Origin: an uncultured Candidatus Poseidoniales archaeon
GTDB taxonomy: Archaea > Thermoplasmatota > Poseidoniia > Poseidoniales > Thalassarchaeaceae
Assembly (NCBI GenBank): GCA_902593945.1
Contig: CACJKA010000002.1
Coordinates: 16,807 to 80,806, forward strand
Direction of reading: 5' to 3'
DNA: 64,000 nt
The notes beneath the pieces are model-generated. The model made no database searches, was not told where the DNA came from, and worked only from the letters and a program-made list of their open reading frames with translations. Numbering within the stretch: the stretch's first letter is position 1; each line of letters opens with the position of its first letter. The translations under genes and the position numbers were made by a program. This document shows positions 9,328 through 17,915 of this stretch, in pieces.

Positions 9328-10884
9328 ATGATGTACCAGTTGTACTCTTCATCGAAACTCACGGATTCTCGTGTTAGAACGATGAATAAACACCCAATTA
9401 ATGAAAGTGGAAAATTTATACTTTATTGGATGACATCTTGTAGAAGATTTGCATACAATGCTTCTCTTCAACATGCAGTATCGCTGTCAAATTTATTGAA
9501 AAAACCCATTCTAGTGGTAGAAGCCGTATCTATAAGTCACAAATTTGCTAACGATAGGATAGTATCCTTTATGGTACAGGGAATTATGGACAACATAATT
9601 GATTTTAGTGAAAATTCAGTCTCTTACATACCTTGGGTTGAAATTAAGCAAAGAGTCGGAAGTAAAATGCTAGCTTCTCTAGCTGAAGAAGCCACTTGTG
9701 TTGTAATAGATGACTATCCGACATACACTCCTAGTAAGATTAGAGATGCTGCTGCCAAAAACCTAAAAATTCGTGTTGACGCAGTAGATTCAAATGGTAT
9801 TTTCCCTATGAAGTGGGCTGAAAAAGAATTTACTACAGCATATTCATTCAGAAAATATGTTCAAAGAAATCTTCTAGATGCTTTTCAAACTATTCCTTCA
9901 AAAAATCCAATTGAACATAAGTATCGAGACATAAGGGTAAATGAAGAAATTATTTCTGATTTGAAAAAGAACATAGGGTTTGAATCAACCCCACTAGAAT
10001 GGTTATGGAGAGTAGCTGAAGGAGGAGATGTTGGCAACCAAGCTATGGAAGAGTTTCCTATAGACCATACAGTTCCTGCAGTAATTACCTCGAAAGGTGG
10101 AGTTAATGAGGCAAGACTTCGATTACAGAAATTTCTAAATTACAGATTAAATAAGTACAGCACAGATAGAAATAATCCAGATAAACCTGCAGTAAGTGGA
10201 CTTTCTCCTTGGCTTCATTTCGGCCATATTTCCTCATATGAAATAATTCATAATGTGTTAAGTAAAGAGAACTGGAATCCAGATTCATTGAATCATGAAG
10301 ATACTGGTAAAGGTACAAGAACTGGATGGTGGGGTGTTTCAGAATCTTCATCATCATTCTTGGACCAAATTATTACTTGGAGAGAGTTGGGATTTAATTT
10401 TGCATATAATAGAGATGATCATGCAACTGTTGAGACCATACCTAATTGGGCAAAATTATCTATGAAAGAGCATATCAATGATGATAGAATCATATATTCA
10501 CTTGAAGAATTAGAGAGCGCAGAAACTCACGATGAAATCTGGAATGCTGCACAAAGAGAATTACTTAGAACTGGACAAATGCACAATTACATGAGAATGT
10601 TATGGGGTAAGAAAATTCTTGAATGGTCGCCAAGTCCAGAAATTGCTGCTGAAAATATGATTTATATTAATGACAAGTGGGCCCTTGATGGTAGAGACCC
10701 AAATTCATACACGGGCATATTCTGGGTTCTTGGAAGACATGATAGAGCATGGGGGCCAGAAAGACCAATCTTTGGGAAAGTCAGATACATGTCTTCTGAA
10801 TCTGCTTATAGGAAATTAAAATTGAAAAATTATCTTCAGAAATATGCAAAGGATGAAAATACAACGTTGGCAAAGTTCGGGTGA
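9328..10884 (+). CDS. phr: Class II deoxyribodipyrimidine (CPD) photolyase
   Basis: Light-driven repair of cyclobutane pyrimidine dimers using FAD. The class II pattern is clear: an N-terminal ILYWMTSCRRFAYN box, a C-terminal FAD region with RTGQMHNYMRMLWGKK, and the WALDGRDPNSYTGIFW and GRHDRAWGPERP segments that surround the flavin and carry the class II electron-transfer tryptophans. The reading frame is open from 9277, but homologs begin close to the residues after 9328, and ggtgaagg precedes that ATG, so I place the start there. It is followed within 5 bases by the SRPBCC-epimerase gene. The gene indicates exposure to sunlight. Confidence 0.95.
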   Translation: MMYQLYSSSKLTDSRVRTMNKHPINESGKFILYWMTSCRRFAYNASLQHAVSLSNLLKKPILVVEAVSISHKFANDRIVSFMVQGIMDNIIDFSENSVSYIPWVEIKQRVGSKMLASLAEEATCVVIDDYPTYTPSKIRDAAAKNLKIRVDAVDSNGIFPMKWAEKEFTTAYSFRKYVQRNLLDAFQTIPSKNPIEHKYRDIRVNEEIISDLKKNIGFESTPLEWLWRVAEGGDVGNQAMEEFPIDHTVPAVITSKGGVNEARLRLQKFLNYRLNKYSTDRNNPDKPAVSGLSPWLHFGHISSYEIIHNVLSKENWNPDSLNHEDTGKGTRTGWWGVSESSSSFLDQIITWRELGFNFAYNRDDHATVETIPNWAKLSMKEHINDDRIIYSLEELESAETHDEIWNAAQRELLRTGQMHNYMRMLWGKKILEWSPSPEIAAENMIYINDKWALDGRDPNSYTGIFWVLGRHDRAWGPERPIFGKVRYMSSESAYRKLKLKNYLQKYAKDENTTLAKFG

Positions 10885-10888
10885 GTGA

Positions 10889-12286
10889 ATGACTAATTAT
10901 AAACATGAAACTGTTGTAAATGCGGATATAGAATCTACTTTTGATTGGTTTGAACATGAAGGTTCTTTCAGAAGATTGATGCCTCCTTGGGAAGTTGCTG
11001 AAGAAGTTCGAGCCGATGACTCTCTCGAGGTTGGTTCTCAGAGAGTTTTTAGATTTCCAGCACCAGGTTTACCATTTGTAAATATGACTTGGGTTGCAGA
11101 ACATACTGGTTACGATAAGCCAAATTACTTTGCAGACACAATGGTAAAAGGCCCTTTCTGGAAATGGGATCATGACCACTACTTAACTGAAGAAGAAGGA
11201 ATTACAACTGTCGTTGATGATGTAACATACAGTGTACCATTTGGTCCACTTGGTATGCTAGTCGACAAAATTCTTGGAGGAGCTTTGGTAACAGGAAGAA
11301 TTTCTGCTATGTTCAAGGCGAGAGAACTGAGATTACAAAGAGATATGCGTGAACACAAAAAATACTCAAATGAATCTAGAAAAAGAATTTTGGTTTCTGG
11401 TTCATCTGGATTGATAGGCACACAACTAGTTGCTTTCTTAGACACAGGGGGGCATGATGTATGGAGACTTGTTCGAAGACCTGTTAAGGAAGGATCTAAA
11501 GAACTAACTTGGAAACCAGATAAAGGAATCTTGAATCCGAACGACATAGAAGGTTTTGACGTCATTATACATCTGGGAGGAGCAGGTATTGGTGACAAAA
11601 GATGGAGTAAAAAAAGAAAAGCTTTGATTATTGATTCACGAAAAGATAGTACAACATTGCTTTCTGATACTATGAGTAAACTAAGCAAAAAACCCGAAGC
11701 ATTCATTGTAGCCAGTGCTATAGGCTACTATGGAAATCGGGGAGATGAAGAATTGACTGAAGAAAGTGAGCCGGGCGAAGGTTTCTTGACAGATACAGTA
11801 ATTCAATGGGAATCATATGCTGATTCGGCAAGAAACGCAGGTATCAGAGTTATAAACACAAGAAATGGCATTGTATTGGCGGCTACTGGGGGGGCTCTAG
11901 GACGTATGTTACTTCCTTGGAAAATAGGAGGCGGTGGGCCTCTTGCAGGAGGAAAACAATGGATGTCATGGATTTCTCTTGATGATGAAATATATGCAAT
12001 TCACCATTTGATGATGAATAAAAATTGCGAAGGCGCTTACAATTTGACTGCTCCGAACCCTTGTATGCAGAAAGTTTTCTCGAAAACGCTGGGCAAAGTA
12101 CTCAGAAGGCCCGCAATCGCACCAATACCGGGTATTTCTATGAAAATTCTATTTGGTGAACTTGCTAAACCACTCCTAATTGAAGGTCAAAGAGTCTTGC
12201 CTAGTAGGCTAGAAGAATCTGGTTATGAATTTACTCATGAAAACCTCGAAGAGGCTCTAAGAGATTCATTAGGTAAGTGGAGATAA
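10889..12286 (+). CDS. SRPBCC domain fused to TIGR01777-type NAD(P)-dependent epimerase
   Basis: A 465-residue two-domain protein. Residues 1-150 are an SRPBCC (START-like) ligand-binding domain, recognised from its opening HETVVNADIESTFDWFEHEGSF and the central beta strands. From about residue 168 comes an extended SDR/epimerase with the GSSGLIG nucleotide motif and the family segments SAIGYYGNRGDEELTE and RNGIVLAATGGALGRML. The same fusion is known in bacteria and archaea, where the substrate is unassigned. It sits 4 bases after the photolyase and 4 bases before a peroxiredoxin, making a three-gene operon that looks stress-related. Confidence 0.88.
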   Translation: MTNYKHETVVNADIESTFDWFEHEGSFRRLMPPWEVAEEVRADDSLEVGSQRVFRFPAPGLPFVNMTWVAEHTGYDKPNYFADTMVKGPFWKWDHDHYLTEEEGITTVVDDVTYSVPFGPLGMLVDKILGGALVTGRISAMFKARELRLQRDMREHKKYSNESRKRILVSGSSGLIGTQLVAFLDTGGHDVWRLVRRPVKEGSKELTWKPDKGILNPNDIEGFDVIIHLGGAGIGDKRWSKKRKALIIDSRKDSTTLLSDTMSKLSKKPEAFIVASAIGYYGNRGDEELTEESEPGEGFLTDTVIQWESYADSARNAGIRVINTRNGIVLAATGGALGRMLLPWKIGGGGPLAGGKQWMSWISLDDEIYAIHHLMMNKNCEGAYNLTAPNPCMQKVFSKTLGKVLRRPAIAPIPGISMKILFGELAKPLLIEGQRVLPSRLEESGYEFTHENLEEALRDSLGKWR

Positions 12287-12290
12287 TTTA

Positions 12291-12758
12291 ATGAAAGATA
12301 CTCATGAATATTTAGTAAATACTAAATTTCCACAGTTTAACCTATATGATGATAAGAGAAAAATTGTTACTGAAGAAGACTTTAGTGGGAAATGGAATGT
12401 GATCTTCTTTTATCCAAAAGATGAGTCTCCGGGTTGCACTATACAATCGTGTTCATTTAGAGACAAATATGAAGAATTTAATAATCTTGGAGTACAAATC
12501 TTCGGGGTTTCTTCCGATTCAGTATCCTCGCATAAAAGATTCAAAGAAAAATATAATCTCCAATATTCTCTTTTGAGCGATAAGGCGGGCGAACTTGCAA
12601 AAAGTTTAGTGTTGAAAAAAAATCTAGGTATTCTCCATGCAAGAGTTACATTAATTGTTGATCCTCAAGGAATGATAACATATGTTCATACTAGCCAGCT
12701 TGGAGTAACTGGCCATGTAAGAAAGGCACTCAAAGAAATTAAGGCTCAAGGAAAATGA
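12291..12758 (+). CDS. bcp: Peroxiredoxin, BCP/PrxQ type
   Basis: A 155-residue thioredoxin-dependent thiol peroxidase. The active site FFYPKDESPGCTIQSCSFRD has the peroxidatic Cys in PGCT and a resolving Cys five residues on, the textbook BCP arrangement. The segment FGVSSDSVSSHKRF also matches this family. It lies 4 bases downstream of the epimerase in the photolyase operon, so peroxide detoxification appears to be coexpressed with light-driven DNA repair. It is clearly divergent from the peroxiredoxin at 8111-8584, so the cell has at least two such enzymes. Confidence 0.92.
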   Translation: MKDTHEYLVNTKFPQFNLYDDKRKIVTEEDFSGKWNVIFFYPKDESPGCTIQSCSFRDKYEEFNNLGVQIFGVSSDSVSSHKRFKEKYNLQYSLLSDKAGELAKSLVLKKNLGILHARVTLIVDPQGMITYVHTSQLGVTGHVRKALKEIKAQGK

Positions 12759-12852
12759 TAAGATTTTGGATACTTTAAAATCATTAAGATATAGCCATTT
12801 GTGTTATCTTCTATTACACTAGTTGAAGTAGTATGGGGTTCGCGTGGGTAAT

Positions 12853-13044
12853 ATGGCTCAAGGTACAGTCAAGTGGTTTAACAAGAAAAAAGGGTTTGGA
12901 TTTATCGAACAAGAAGATGGGGAGGACTTATTCGTCCATTATACTCAAGTTGAGGGAGAAATCCAAGATGGGGATTCTGTGGAATTCGAAGTTGGAGAAG
13001 GGCCGAAAGGACCTAATGCAATTAACGTCTCAAAAACTGAATGA
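12853..13044 (+). CDS. cspA: Cold-shock domain protein
   Basis: A 63-residue single cold-shock domain that binds single-stranded RNA or DNA. It has the opening GTVKWFN, RNP1 (KGFGFIE) and RNP2 (DLFVHYT) motifs. I chose the ATG at 12853 because it gives the standard start; an upstream in-frame GTG at 12844 adds only three residues. It has its own 94-base upstream region after the peroxiredoxin. The stop lies one base from the end of the convergent amidohydrolase gene. Cold-shock proteins of this kind are bacterial in origin and sporadic in archaea, so the gene is probably of horizontal origin, though now common in marine lineages. Confidence 0.95.
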   Translation: MAQGTVKWFNKKKGFGFIEQEDGEDLFVHYTQVEGEIQDGDSVEFEVGEGPKGPNAINVSKTE

Positions 13045-13045
13045 T

Positions 13046-14314
13046 TCATTTAATTTCAGAATAATAATCAATTGCAGCTTCTTCAATGTCTTTGCAGGCT
13101 TTGGATTCATCAATTGTTAGGGTTTTACCGTTACGGCGTAAAGCTTCTCCGCCAACAAAAACGTCTAACACATCTCCCCCAGAATAGATGGCGTTGGCAA
13201 GAATTCTACGACTATCTCGGCCAATAGGTCGCATACGAATATCGTCAAGATTCCAAGTTATCCAATCGATGGATCCTTTAGTTGCTAATTTCCAAGTTTC
13301 AATTGGATCTAAAATTCTTGCATCCCAATGATCATGTCTCTGAACTAAGCTAGCTGCCTTAGATTCTGCACGCATGTCAAGACTATTGTTACTTGCAGCA
13401 CCATCAGTACCCAAGCGAACATCGACTCCTGCTTCTTTCATAGCAGGATATGAAAGAGTGCCTCCGCAAGCTAATTTTTGGTTAGATGTCGGGCAATGAA
13501 CTGCATGAGCTTCATATTTTGCTAATATTCTCATTTCTTTTTTTGTAACCCATCCACAATGAGCACAAACAGTATTTCCATCTGAAAAGAAATCTAATGA
13601 TTCAAGATATTCAATTGGATACATTCCAGTCAATGAGTGGCAATCCGCAACTTCTTTACGAGTCTCAGAAGTGTGAATACTCAACTTACAATTAGTTTCT
13701 TTCGAAACTTCAGATGCTTTTCTTAAGGTCTCCTCACTGCAAACATAGACTGAATGAGCACCTATCCCATATGAGATCCTATCCGGACGTGATGATCCAT
13801 TTTTGATTAAGTTCTGCATATGTTTCAATGCATCTCCAGAACCTGGTTTGAAATTTGGAGTTAGTCCATCAGTAATTGGCCCGCATAATTCAGCTCTTAG
13901 GCCAGATTTGGCTAAAGTTTCACCAATTACTTCAGTATGAAAATACATATCACAGGCAAATGTAGTTCCTGTAGATATTAGTTCTGCTGCTGCTGCGCGG
14001 GTTCCAATTTCAACAAATTCTGGTGTGAGGAACTTTTCGGCAGGAAATATTGATTTTTCTAACCACTCCATTAATGGAAGACCTTCTCCCATTCCTCTGT
14101 TCAGAACCATGGGTAGGTGTGTGTGCCAATTCTGAAAAGAACGTGTAATGAGTCGCATTGAACCATCAATTACTTCAATTACATCTTCGTCCCCTTTACT
14201 TTGAGAAAAACTACCATCTTCATGAAGTAAAAAATCTCCATATTTAACTATACCATCGTGGTCAATTAATCGAGTATTTGTTACTCTTCTAACACCAACC
14301 TCAGATGCGAACAT
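13046..14314 (-). CDS. Amidohydrolase, S-adenosylhomocysteine/methylthioadenosine deaminase-like
   Basis: A 422-residue metal-dependent deaminase of the SsnA/MtaD group. Metal ligands are visible: HTH near residue 63, His in SIHTSET, His in CAHCGW and the catalytic Asp in RLGTDGAASNN. These enzymes deaminate purine nucleosides such as 5-methylthioadenosine or S-adenosylhomocysteine, part of the archaeal route for recycling SAM by-products. Related members act on guanine or triazines, so the substrate is probable, not certain. The gene is monocistronic, divergent from the large helicase and convergent with the cold-shock gene. Confidence 0.85.
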   Translation of the reverse strand: MFASEVGVRRVTNTRLIDHDGIVKYGDFLLHEDGSFSQSKGDEDVIEVIDGSMRLITRSFQNWHTHLPMVLNRGMGEGLPLMEWLEKSIFPAEKFLTPEFVEIGTRAAAAELISTGTTFACDMYFHTEVIGETLAKSGLRAELCGPITDGLTPNFKPGSGDALKHMQNLIKNGSSRPDRISYGIGAHSVYVCSEETLRKASEVSKETNCKLSIHTSETRKEVADCHSLTGMYPIEYLESLDFFSDGNTVCAHCGWVTKKEMRILAKYEAHAVHCPTSNQKLACGGTLSYPAMKEAGVDVRLGTDGAASNNSLDMRAESKAASLVQRHDHWDARILDPIETWKLATKGSIDWITWNLDDIRMRPIGRDSRRILANAIYSGGDVLDVFVGGEALRRNGKTLTIDESKACKDIEEAAIDYYSEIK

Positions 14315-14427
14315 GATTGTTCCAAGAGGTCATTTACCGTCAATCTTTGCTTGAAAGAAAGTAACAATCACTAAAATTAGGACATGGAAGTCCATACATC
14401 TTTATCTTATACTCTCTAGAGATAATT

Positions 14428-17211
14428 ATGAGTAACTTCGGAGAGATTGGTTTCTCTGGGAAGTTACGTCCTTCGCAATTAGCATCATCAGACATAATTC
14501 GTAAACAATTAGATGCAGGCGAAAAAAATCTGCATATTGTAGCACCTCCAGGTTCAGGCAAGACTGTTCTTGGACTGTATACTTGGTCTGATCTTGTAAG
14601 ATTACCCACTCTTGTTTTAAGCCCTAACTCTGCAATTCAAGCACAGTGGGTTGCTAGGGCTAAAGAATTATTCAATTTAGACGGGAAGGAGGATCAAATT
14701 CTTACAAATACAAATTCCCCTGGGCTGCTAACTTCTCTAACATATCAATCAGTTACTCTTCCAAAGAGGGCTGATAAAAATCTAGATGATGCAGCAATGA
14801 AAATATGGATAAATAAACTAATTTCAGAAAATGAAGCGGATAGTTTGGAAACTGCCAAAGCTTGGATTAAAGACTTAGAAGATAATAATAATGATTACTT
14901 TACTGATAGATTCAGTTCTTATCGGAAACAAGTAAGAGATGATTTTGCTAGTCATGGTAATGCTTTATGGGTATTGCATGAATCTTCGAAAAAGAACCTA
15001 GAGAATCTTGCAAAAACAGGAATTGGCATGATAATCCTTGATGAATGTCATCATCTACTTGGACACTGGGGGAGAGTCCTAAGTGAAATAAGAGAATATT
15101 TTGGAAATCCAATTGTTTTGGGACTTACAGCTACACCCCCAGACATAGGTTCTGTGAGTATTGATGATGGTGAAAGATACAAAGAATTTTTTGGAGAAGT
15201 AGATTATGAAGTGCCTGTTCCAGCATTGGTTAGAGATTCGAATTTATCCCCTTATCAGGACTTAGCTTATTTTGTAAGGCCAAACCCTGAAGAGTTGCAA
15301 TATATTGCTAATGTTGATAAAGAATTTGAAGAATTAATTGAAGAAATTAGTAATGGCCCTGAAGATACTAGTAACCGTACACCAAAGTTAGATATTTGGT
15401 TAACTGAAGTTCTGAGTAAATTATTACTTCCTAGTGGCTCGGTAAAAAATTGGACCTCTTTTGTTAAAAGAGATGAGAACCTGGCAAATTCTGCTAGACT
15501 TTATCTTCTTTACAAAGAAATAGAATTACCGGAAAATGTACCATTCCCCGAACAAAAATTAATAGATCTAGATTTAACAAAAAACCAAGTTATGATTACT
15601 TTATTGGACCGTTATATTAGACATGGCCTTCTTCGTTCAAAAAATGAGAAAGATCATGAATTAGCAGAATTGGCTATTCAAAAATTAAGGATGTTGGGGC
15701 ATCAGATTACTGAAACCGGAATGAGGCCCTGTGCGTCACCTGTAGGGCGTGTAATGGCATATGCATCGGCAAAATATGATGCGTTGAGAGATGTCTTAAC
15801 TGCAGAAATGCAAGCTCTAGGGCAAGACATTAGAGCAGTGATTGTTACTGACTTTGAGAAAACTTCTGCTACTGCTCTAGTTGAGGGAGTCCTAGATAAA
15901 AATGCAGGGGGAGCTATTGCAGCATTCCGTTCACTTCTAATGGATGAGACAACTGATCGACTTAATCCTGTTCTAATGACTGGCTCTACAGTATTAGTAG
16001 ATGATGATTTATGTGAAATAATAATACCGAAATTTAAAGAATGGATTAAAGAAAAAGAATTAGATATAAAAATCGAATATGTCGAAAAAGAAGGTTATAA
16101 TGAAATTAGAGGAAGAGGGAATCAATGGAAACCTAGATACTATACTGAGATGATTACAGAATTGTTTCAAGAAGGGGTTACAAAATGTCTAGTAGGAACT
16201 AGAGGACTACTTGGAGAAGGTTGGGATGCTAGTAGAATTAATGTTCTAATTGATTTGACAACAGTAACAACCAGTATGAGCATTAATCAATTGAGAGGAC
16301 GTTCATTTAGACTTGATAAAAAGAATCCTGAAAAGGTGGCAAATAATTGGGATATTGTATGCTTAGCAGAAGAATTCAGTAAAGGATTTGATGACTATCA
16401 TCGTTTCAAGAGAAAGCATTCGAGGCTTTATGGAGTATGTGACGATAGTGCTATTGAGAAGGGTGTGGGTCATGTACATGCTGCATTTACCGAAGTGAGA
16501 CCGGAAGGGATCTCTGAAACTTTGGATGTCTTCAATGAGGAAATGATTCGTAGAGCCAGAAATAGAGAAAGAACAAGAGAACTATGGAAAATTGGTGAAC
16601 CTTTCGATGCAGAGCCGAAAGAAGCAATTGAAATGAAAATGAAAGACGGTTTTTCAGGTGGATGGCCCATATTGAGTACTTCATTTCAAAGACCTGAGTG
16701 GAATGATGAATCATTAGTACTCGCAATAGCAACGGCTGTTTCTAGGGCGCTAAGAGAAACTGGAAATTTGGAAACAAAGTCTACTATTGCATCAGGAGAT
16801 AGAGGAGGAGGTTGGATGAGAGCATACCTTGAAGATGCTTCAGAAGAAGATTCGAAAATATTTACAGAAGCTATGGAACAAGTACTAGGACCACTGGATA
16901 ATCCAAGATACATGATTCCAAGACAAGTAAAGATGATTAGTGATACTTGGGTTAGTAAATTACTTCCTGAAGTAATTGGAAAATATTTTAGAACAAAGAA
17001 AAAAAGGCTCGTAATGTTCCATTCTGTACCCAAGAAGTTGGCTCAAAATAAAGAAGATGCGGCTATTTTCCAAAAACATTGGAATTTCGAAGTTAGTCCA
17101 GGGGAAGTAATGTATGGTTACAGTAAAGATGGCAGAGAACGGGTTCGTTGGGCAGTTGAGCAAAATCTTTCACCAAGAGGAGATTTTCATAGTAAAAGCG
17201 TATTTACTTAG
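14428..17211 (+). CDS. Large superfamily 2 DEAD/DEAH-type helicase
   Basis: A 927-residue helicase. Visible SF2 motifs are Walker A APPGSGKT (39-46), a DECHH Walker B box (about 205), the TATPP motif III (about 237), a motif V region (GEGWDASRINVLIDLT, about 597) and motif VI (QLRGRSFRLD, about 625). The order and the GEGWDA motif resemble XPB/SSL2-like and type III restriction-like helicases. About 200 residues after motif VI do not match anything I recognise. No methylase or nuclease gene is adjacent, so DNA repair is more likely than restriction. Its last 8 bases overlap the convergent zinc-finger gene. Confidence 0.85.
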   Translation: MSNFGEIGFSGKLRPSQLASSDIIRKQLDAGEKNLHIVAPPGSGKTVLGLYTWSDLVRLPTLVLSPNSAIQAQWVARAKELFNLDGKEDQILTNTNSPGLLTSLTYQSVTLPKRADKNLDDAAMKIWINKLISENEADSLETAKAWIKDLEDNNNDYFTDRFSSYRKQVRDDFASHGNALWVLHESSKKNLENLAKTGIGMIILDECHHLLGHWGRVLSEIREYFGNPIVLGLTATPPDIGSVSIDDGERYKEFFGEVDYEVPVPALVRDSNLSPYQDLAYFVRPNPEELQYIANVDKEFEELIEEISNGPEDTSNRTPKLDIWLTEVLSKLLLPSGSVKNWTSFVKRDENLANSARLYLLYKEIELPENVPFPEQKLIDLDLTKNQVMITLLDRYIRHGLLRSKNEKDHELAELAIQKLRMLGHQITETGMRPCASPVGRVMAYASAKYDALRDVLTAEMQALGQDIRAVIVTDFEKTSATALVEGVLDKNAGGAIAAFRSLLMDETTDRLNPVLMTGSTVLVDDDLCEIIIPKFKEWIKEKELDIKIEYVEKEGYNEIRGRGNQWKPRYYTEMITELFQEGVTKCLVGTRGLLGEGWDASRINVLIDLTTVTTSMSINQLRGRSFRLDKKNPEKVANNWDIVCLAEEFSKGFDDYHRFKRKHSRLYGVCDDSAIEKGVGHVHAAFTEVRPEGISETLDVFNEEMIRRARNRERTRELWKIGEPFDAEPKEAIEMKMKDGFSGGWPILSTSFQRPEWNDESLVLAIATAVSRALRETGNLETKSTIASGDRGGGWMRAYLEDASEEDSKIFTEAMEQVLGPLDNPRYMIPRQVKMISDTWVSKLLPEVIGKYFRTKKKRLVMFHSVPKKLAQNKEDAAIFQKHWNFEVSPGEVMYGYSKDGRERVRWAVEQNLSPRGDFHSKSVFT

Positions 17212-17770
17212 CCAAGTTTTCACAAGATTTACAATCAATTCCGGTACCTTTGTGTGCATCACAGAATCTTTTCCTACAAGTAAAACATCTGAAATCGAAT
17301 GCAGTTACACTTTTTGAACAATTCACATCACCACAAATGTCTACACTTTTAGGAATTGGAACTGACGATGAGGGCGTTGTAGAATTATCATCAGATTTAT
17401 CCTCCCACCAGTTAACTTCTTCAGATTGTGTGTTAGATTCTAAAACAGGTTCTAGGTTTAATGCTCTAACTACATGTGGATGATTGAAGAAATTTTTCGC
17501 ATGCTCCGGATGAACATTATAGAAATAATAATGAAATTGCTTTATACCTTCTTCGATAGTTTGGACTGGCTCTAAAAGGGCAATTAATCGATTATATGAA
17601 ATTTCCATTCTTTTGGTTAATTTACGATTGGGATCTCTACGAGGATAATCGCTTGGATCACGATAGTTAGGGGATTTCCAATCAATCTCGACCACATCAG
17701 GCAACCATGATCCTTGCTTAGCTCTATCACTACCTGCAAACGCCTTTATGATTTTATCAAAAAAGCCCAT
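17204..17770 (-). CDS. Small protein with C-terminal AN1-like zinc finger
   Basis: A 188-residue protein of unknown function. The C-terminal 45 residues hold an array of cysteines and a histidine (ICGDVNC, RCFTCRKRFC, DAHKGTG, CKSC) whose spacing resembles an AN1-type zinc finger, a fold seen in archaea and in eukaryotic ubiquitin-linked proteins. The N-terminal 130 residues look helical with many charged and aromatic residues, including a YYFYNVHPEHAKNFF segment. A GGTGA ribosome binding site precedes the start. Upstream on the same strand is a GC-rich palindromic segment and then the primase gene. Confidence 0.7.
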   Translation of the reverse strand: MGFFDKIIKAFAGSDRAKQGSWLPDVVEIDWKSPNYRDPSDYPRRDPNRKLTKRMEISYNRLIALLEPVQTIEEGIKQFHYYFYNVHPEHAKNFFNHPHVVRALNLEPVLESNTQSEEVNWWEDKSDDNSTTPSSSVPIPKSVDICGDVNCSKSVTAFDFRCFTCRKRFCDAHKGTGIDCKSCENLAK

Positions 17771-17790
17771 TATTTCACCTTATTTGTTTT

Positions 17791-17819
17791 GGCCATGGCG
17801 CTGTCCCGGCGCCATGGCC
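17791..17819. other. GC-rich perfect inverted repeat, candidate structured RNA element
   Basis: GGCCATGGCGC at 17791-17801 is perfectly complementary to GCGCCATGGCC at 17809-17819, with a 7-base loop. The 29 bases are about 79% G+C in AT-rich surroundings. It lies in the 145-base gap between the primase gene and the zinc-finger gene (both minus strand), upstream of the latter's start. A second small hairpin (GATGC, GTA, GCATC) is nearby at about 17840-17852. No U-tract follows on the minus strand, so it is not a typical terminator. It may be a leader element, an RNA gene or a protein binding site. Confidence 0.6.
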
Positions 17820-17915
17820 TTTGGGTTCTGTGTGGTTCGATGCGTAGCATCTGCAGTCATCACCGTGAGGCTCCTTCTTTGGGACAACGCGTCGTCTGAA
17901 AACAAGAACATAAAC

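Noticed and set aside
14428..17211. Restriction or phage-defence helicase
   Set aside because: No methylase, nuclease or other defence gene is adjacent, so there is no context for a defence system.
17825..17880. tRNA-like sequence (GGTTCGATGC resembles a T-loop)
   Set aside because: No matching acceptor stem or anticodon arm could be drawn on either strand.
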